Shown here one piece after another: positions 58,641 through 64,000 of a DNA stretch of 64,000 bases. The notes below the pieces were generated by a model. The model had not been told where the DNA came from. It did no database searches and saw only the letters and a program-made list of their open reading frames with translations. The position numbers were made by a program, and so were the translations under genes. How positions within the stretch are numbered: position 1 is the first letter of the stretch; each line of letters opens with the position of its first letter. This stretch comes from Brachionus rotundiformis (taxonomy: Eukaryota; Rotifera; Eurotatoria; Ploima; Brachionidae), in contig JAESIW010000064.1 of assembly GCA_016802295.1 (NCBI GenBank), positions 372,001 through 436,000 on the forward strand, given 5' to 3'.

Positions 58641-60519
58641 TTGATTATGTCGATATGTTAGTTTTCAATTTTTTTGTTAATTTTTTGAAAAACAAAAGAC
58701 AATTCAGGTAATATGTGAGAATGCCAAATATGAAATGAAGACAATCAAAAATGGTACAAAAACAAAGAGTAAAATTGGAACTGTAGAAAACAATAATTGT
58801 GTCTAAGCAATTAATAAGCCAGAAAAAACACGAAGATATATTATTTTATAATTATTTTTTTCCTTCAACATCACCTCTATAGGGCGTTTTTTTTAAAGTG
58901 TATTTTTATTTAAAAATAAATTTAAAAAGGCTTCGAGCTAATATTCGAAATGGGCGCATTCTGTTCATACCAAGTTCCTTCTGTCCAGTAAAAATTAAAA
59001 AAAAATAAAATAATCAAACATAGTTTAAGCTACATCATAAAAAATAAAAATATTTTTTCCTGTTGATCATTGCACAAAATTTTTAAATGTATCAAAGTTT
59101 TTTCAAATTATGTTTTTTTTTAAATTCTTTTTATCCTCAACAACCCTTGGAATCCTGTACTCATTTCGGTTCTTAGAAAGTTTAGAATCTAATACAAATG
59201 AATTAGAACAATGAAGGCTTACGAAATGCGAATTATAGAGAAGAAGACACCTACCGGAGTAGAGATGACCGGTACCTTTGCTGTATTATCAGACCACAGC
59301 AAAGAACAATATATAAATAAATATTAAAAAAAGAGAAAACAGCTAGACACATCTGAATTTTAATGCTGACAAACATGTTGTCCGTTTTTTCGAAAGAGAT
59401 ATGTTTTGGTGTATTGAAAATGTATCCAAGTATGAACCAACTTTGTACTTGGATTGCTTTCAACCTGCCGGTCTGTTTTTTCGAAAAAAAAAGAGATCAT
59501 TTCTTCAGATAGACAATACAACTCGGCGATAGATGGATTTCATCAATTATTAGGAATCTTGCTCAGAACAATTTAGGAGTTGAAAACACTTGTCTTTTTA
59601 GAAAATGAGAAAAATGTAATTTTGTAAAATTGTGCTGAAATGAAGGATAAAATAAATTTTCAATTTTTTAATAAATTTTTTTATTCATTTTAATTTTGTA
59701 AAAATGATTATCAACAGTAATATGAAAATCCAATTTTAAAGGTTTTCTTTTATAATTATTAGATACGAAATATATTTTTCTGATTTAATATTATAAGCTT
59801 AATCAAGGAAAATACTTAAATAAAGAAGTTTGTTCAAATCACTTAAAGTTTTATGCATAAAAATTTAGCTATTGAATTTTAAGTTAAATATCATCATTGT
59901 ATAGCTATTAACTGATTTCATTTTTATACCTAAAATGCGTATTTTTAAAAATAATGTTGAACTACAAAGTAATTAAGAAATTCAAATAATTTATTTTTGT
60001 TATATTTAGCTCGGAATATTAAAAAATTTGATTTCAAATTTTGAATTTTTCTTTTAATAGGAGTTCCAACCTAGAATTATATGACTTAATATTTTAAATC
60101 TTTAAATCAAGTTTTCATTTATAATCCTTATAATTCATTAATTTAATGAATTAGATCTCATATATGAATTATAATCAGCAATTTATTAAGCTGTATAAAC
60201 AAATTAGAAATAGTGTTAATAATTTTTAAGCTTAAAAAGAAGCTTTATTTAAAAAAAAAGCAAACATTTCTGAAATTCTGATTTCATATTTTAATTCTGT
60301 TTATTCAAGTATCTTATTGTAGATTTTATAAATAGCTTTTAATCGTGATTTTAATTAAATAAAAATTTAAATAAACTATTTTATTTTAAAAATTTTGATA
60401 TTTGTGCTTTATTAACTGTTTTTATTGTAAGTTAATCTAGATGCTTAACCAAACAGTCACAAAAATAAAATTTAATTCAAACTTTTTGAATAGAAAAATT
60501 AAAAAGATTATATTTTTTC
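58641..60519. other. AT-rich intergenic region
   Basis: Includes a mixed-composition patch at 59150-59640 with two similar short stretches (CGTTTTTTCGAAAGAGAT-like at about 59382 and 59474) that may be remnants of a repeat. No gene or RNA recognised. Confidence 0.45.
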
Positions 60520-63500
60520 TCACTCAACAGTAACTTCAAACTGATTATCATTTGGTTTATAAGTCTCTGTTTGATAACTAGTTTCATATTGTTCTACTAA
60601 ATCTTTTTCTTGTTTATGTCTTTCTAAAAGCTGGTCAAAATTATCATCCTCCAAATTTTTGAAATTTATATTTTGGACTTCAGGTGAATCAACTCTAGCT
60701 TGGTCATCTGCTTTGTCAGATTCTATAGGAATTTCAAAGTAATTGACGCGATCATCGACAACATTTTGATTGTCTTCAATAAGGACTTTGGTGTCTTTTA
60801 AGTCGATGGGTTGTCTAGGCTTTTCGACTTTCTGTGGTGAAAAAGGCTTTGGTTTGTTTTTATTGATAATGGTTTTATCAACTAGATCTTTTTCAGCCTG
60901 ATGTCGTTTGCTTAATATGTCTATTTGTTCGTCATTTAAAAATATGGTTTTCAATTTAGATGTAATTGGATCTCTTATTTTAACTATAGCAGTATCTTCG
61001 GGTCGATTTTTTTTGGACAGATCCAATTTCTCGGGCATATTTTTGACAGGCTTTCTTGGTAAGGAAGCCTTAGACCGTTCATTTGGAGCACTTTTGCTCA
61101 TTTTTTGCATAGCTAGCTTCGAGTCTGACTTGAGACGAGCTACATTTTTTTCCACATATTCTTTTGCCTAAAAAAATACATTTAGGAACCTTAATAGTGC
61201 CAGAACTAATTCAATTCAGTAAGCATGCAAAGCATTGGTGTAAGTTAAATTAGATTAAGCTAAATTAAAAGCTTGACAATATTTATTTAATTTAAATTTA
61301 AATTAATATAAAACAAACAAAAACAAAAAAAATAAACATAAAATTAAAAAAATTCTTTTCAAAAAACTTTATTTACATATATATCTTTAAATAAATTATT
61401 TAGTTTTAAATTTTTACTGTCCAAAAGTATTTAATTGAAAGCATTACTTCAAATTGTCAATGTTTTTTCTTTGACTTAAAAATTGTAAGATATTTATATC
61501 AATGCTTTGCATGCAAATATTGTCATTAAATTTAAAAATCATAAAAAAAAATCTATCGAAAGCAATATACATAAGAGCTTAAAAAAAGATAAAAGTCATC
61601 TAATTAAATACCCGCTGGGCTTTTGAAGGCTCTTGAACTGGTTGACTTTTAATTGAGTTTTCTTCATTTTTCTTTTGTTCAGCTAGCAAAATTTGATTTC
61701 TTATCTTAACTCTTTCAGCGTAATCATTTTTCTTCAGGGTTGATTCCAACTTAAATGGATTTTAAATTTAATTTGATTAAGTGTATAAAAATTTTAATTA
61801 ATTACTTTTTGCTTATAGGCATCGCTCTCATAATCAAAACCTAATTTGCCAGTGTGGTTTGCCACATTTAACAAAGCGTCTTTTTTATAGTTCCTATAGT
61901 CTTTTAAGGTGTAAGATTTAAATGCAGGTTTTTGAGTTGTTTTGTGCAATTGAGCCAAATATCCTTCTATAAAAAAATTTAATTAATTTCATTTTTTTTA
62001 AACTAAATCCAATTGATCAACCTTCAGTCCTTATTTCATTATCGTATTCGTGCTGAAGTCTTCCACCTTCGTGCGAAAAGGGTTTCTGTAATTTTTTGCT
62101 TAGGGGCGGAAGGGGTTTGAGTTTGTTAAGCGAGCCTGATGATCCTGGCAATGATCTCGATATATTAGTCTCAAATTTTCTGATATATCTAGCTAAAGGA
62201 TCATTTTGTACATCAAAATCATCATAGCTTCTATTGTCGTGTCGACTAGGCAATAAGTCTACAAGTCTCAGATTAATGTCTACATTAATATGGTCTTGAT
62301 CCTTTATCTTACTCGAATCAATTGGTATACTTATTTTCTTAGTGCTATTATAATTATTGGATTCATCCTCAAAGTTATCCAAAGGCTGCAGGTGCTGCGG
62401 GGGTTTTTTAGGTGAGTTTTGAATGTGCTTAAGCCTTTCGGTGACATTTTTGCCATGAACAACTTCGTATTTTTTCTCCGGGTATCGATGCATTAAATTT
62501 TCCTTATTTCTTATAGACTCAATATTTTTCTCCAAGAAATTAGGGCCATTTGGCAATGGAGGCTTTTTGGAAACACTCTTATACGAACCAACAGACGGTA
62601 AAGTATTCGAGCTTCCAATTTTTTTCTTCAAACCACTATTTTTATCCCTGACTTCCTTAGCTTTCTGCAATTTGACCCAGTATTCCTGAGCTTTAGAATC
62701 GCTTCTATCTAAATTTTGTTCATTATTTGACTGTTTACTCTCAATTACTCTCATTTGATTAAAATCATTGTTAAGCTCATTATCATCGGGCTCTGGCGAA
62801 TCAATCTCATAGCCTTCATTATTTTCCTGTTGAGGAATACTTCTAGTACTTCTAGGAGCAGGCACTGGTGGTTGGAGTGGTTGAGCATCATATCGTGTAC
62901 CAGTTACACTTTGTGGACCATTTTGCAAGTTTCGATTCTCTAAGATTTGATAAGGCTGCTGCTGATAGCTGTTTCCGTCTTGGCTATAAAAGTTTGCATT
63001 TTGATAGCCAGGATTCTGAACCAAGGGGTATGCAGTGTTGTAAAAATAAGGTTGAACTGGCTCCTGGTAAAACATGTTCTGTTGCGGTATCAATTGAGCT
63101 GGCTGAAAACCAAACGGTATAAACTGTGTCGGAGGATTTAATTGAAGTGATGAATTAACAATTGGCTGTGATGTTGGACTTTGGAGAACAATTACTGGTT
63201 GGCCTTGGTAAGGAAAAAATTGCTGTTGCTGTTGTAATTGTTGCTGTTGCTGCTGTAAAATGTATTGGTTTTCTATCAAAGGCTGAGACCTTGGTGTTGA
63301 AAGGGGCTGAGCTTGCTTGGGTCTACTACTGGAATAATGATTAAAAGCAGAAGGTCTATTATCTTGAGCTTCTAGGGAGTCAATGAGCTGGTTCTCGGGA
63401 ATAGGCTCTTCAGAGTTTTTTACTTTTTTATAAAAAAATGTTTAATTTAGTCTATCATTAAATTAGACAAATAAAGTTTTGAATGAGATCATATTTTAAA

Positions 63501-64000
63501 TAAAATTGTCGAGAATTGCAGGCTTTATAAAGGTAGAAAAACTAAAAAATAAAAAGTATTGGAAATTTTTAAAAATAATAAGAAATTCATTAAAATTCAA
63601 TTTTATTTAATAGGAGACAAAGTTAAGCTCTGGTTGCTATATATATATTTGTTAAATAACAATTGTTGTGAGCGAATAAAGTGGGCCTAAAGCAACGATT
63701 TTTAAAATTCAATAACAGTAAACATATGTTTTTGAATCCTTGACGACAAATTCTATTTAAAAATAAACATAGGAAAAAAAATATTTTTTAATAATTTTTT
63801 CATGTTTAGGTAAAAGCCTTTTGTTCTCAATAGGTAATTTGTTACGTGTATAATTAAAACAATATAAGAGAATTAAATCTAATTAAATTACTTACATCTA
63901 TAACTAGGTGCATTGTGTTTACTAATTGAAGCAACAGCTAGATCGCTGAGAAGCCTGTTAGAACCAATTCGATTTTGCGCTTCGCCAGAAAATTTATCAC
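60520..64000 (-). CDS. JHY-like ciliary protein (5' end beyond the window)
   Basis: Exons 63896-64000 (open on the right), 62022-63422, 61806-61966, 61612-61749 and 60520-61167 join in frame to a protein of over 800 residues. The large exon is disordered, with a poly-Gln tract (near 63210-63265) and Pro/Gln-rich, PxxP-containing stretches. The following exons give the folded-looking part: YLAQLHKTTQKPAFKSYTLK DYRNYKKD, HTGKLGFDYES and helices with NDYAERVKIRNQ. The YTLKDY...LGxDYE pattern resembles the C-terminal region of vertebrate Jhy, required for motile ependymal cilia. The C-terminus has two similar motifs: LSKRHQAEKDLV and LERHKQEKDLVEQ. Identification rests on that one region; I am moderately sure. 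Confidence 0.6.

Noticed and set aside
59251..59463. 70-codon minus-strand frame with a hydrophobic stretch
   Set aside because: The hydrophobic run is expected from A/T-rich DNA; no homologous feature or start context.
1..64000. CRISPR array, bacterial operon or phage-defence system
   Set aside because: The genes are spliced animal genes; no regularly spaced repeats with unique spacers occur, and the only tandem array is 2.6 contiguous 108-bp units.

Overview
The window is nuclear DNA from a small-genome invertebrate animal. It is extremely AT-rich, and its genes are split by very short GT-AG introns (often 45-60 nt). The genes are animal ones: an NR5B/HR39-type nuclear receptor, Vav, the WAVE-complex subunit BRK1, CLU/CLUH, PEX5, eIF3m, RNF7/RBX2, TMEM164 and a JHY-like ciliary protein. 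An HR39-type receptor points to a protostome, and an intact PEX5 argues against a parasitic flatworm. A monogonont rotifer such as Brachionus is my best guess, but this is an inference from gene content, base composition and intron size, not something the sequence proves.

Layout. 0-2.6 kb: two tandem paralogous secreted EGF-repeat genes on the minus strand, the first probably running off the left edge. 3.2 kb: an intron-containing tRNA-Leu(CAA). 4.1-7.1 kb: a long intronless PPR/LRPPRC-like gene. 7.5-9.9 kb: a dead Tc1/mariner transposase, an inverted pair of small MITEs, and a decayed duplicate of the 2.6-4.2 kb region from which the tRNA has been lost. 10.0-11.5 kb: the HR39-like receptor. 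12.4 kb: a 108-bp tandem repeat that stays open as a 36-residue protein repeat. 14.4-16.8 kb: PEX5. 18.6 kb: BRK1. 23-24.4 kb: an unrecognised disordered protein. 24.9 kb: a retrotransposon fragment. 25.7-27.1 kb: eIF3m. 27.8-32.4 kb: three paralogous S1 serine proteases. 32.5-34.6 kb: an unrecognised disordered protein. 35.3-37.2 kb: a graveyard of decayed coding sequence and a deleted Tc1-like element. 38.9-43.1 kb: CLU. 43.9-47.5 kb: Vav. 50.9-51.65 kb: 5'-truncated non-LTR retrotransposon. 52.2-54.9 kb: RNF7 and TMEM164, divergent. 55.5 kb: another retrotransposon fragment. 56.3-57.1 kb: a protein with an internal duplication. 58.4-58.6 kb: a broken SEM1/DSS1-like sequence. 60.5-64 kb: JHY-like gene, open at the right edge.

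The genes do not form one pathway. They are mostly unrelated housekeeping and signalling genes separated by AT-rich spacers, with local tandem families (EGF proteins, serine proteases) and scattered transposon remains. I found no convincing new multi-gene system. The most interesting items are the protease family with Asn at the S1-pocket position and a shared basic propeptide, the duplicated block that lost its tRNA but kept a conserved hairpin-like element, the 36-residue tandem-repeat ORF, the long Q/N-rich extension of BRK1, and the frame-broken SEM1 copy. Exon boundaries were read by eye from GT-AG sites and reading-frame continuity. For every multi-exon model whose exons I list in full and that ends inside the window, the exon lengths sum to a multiple of three.
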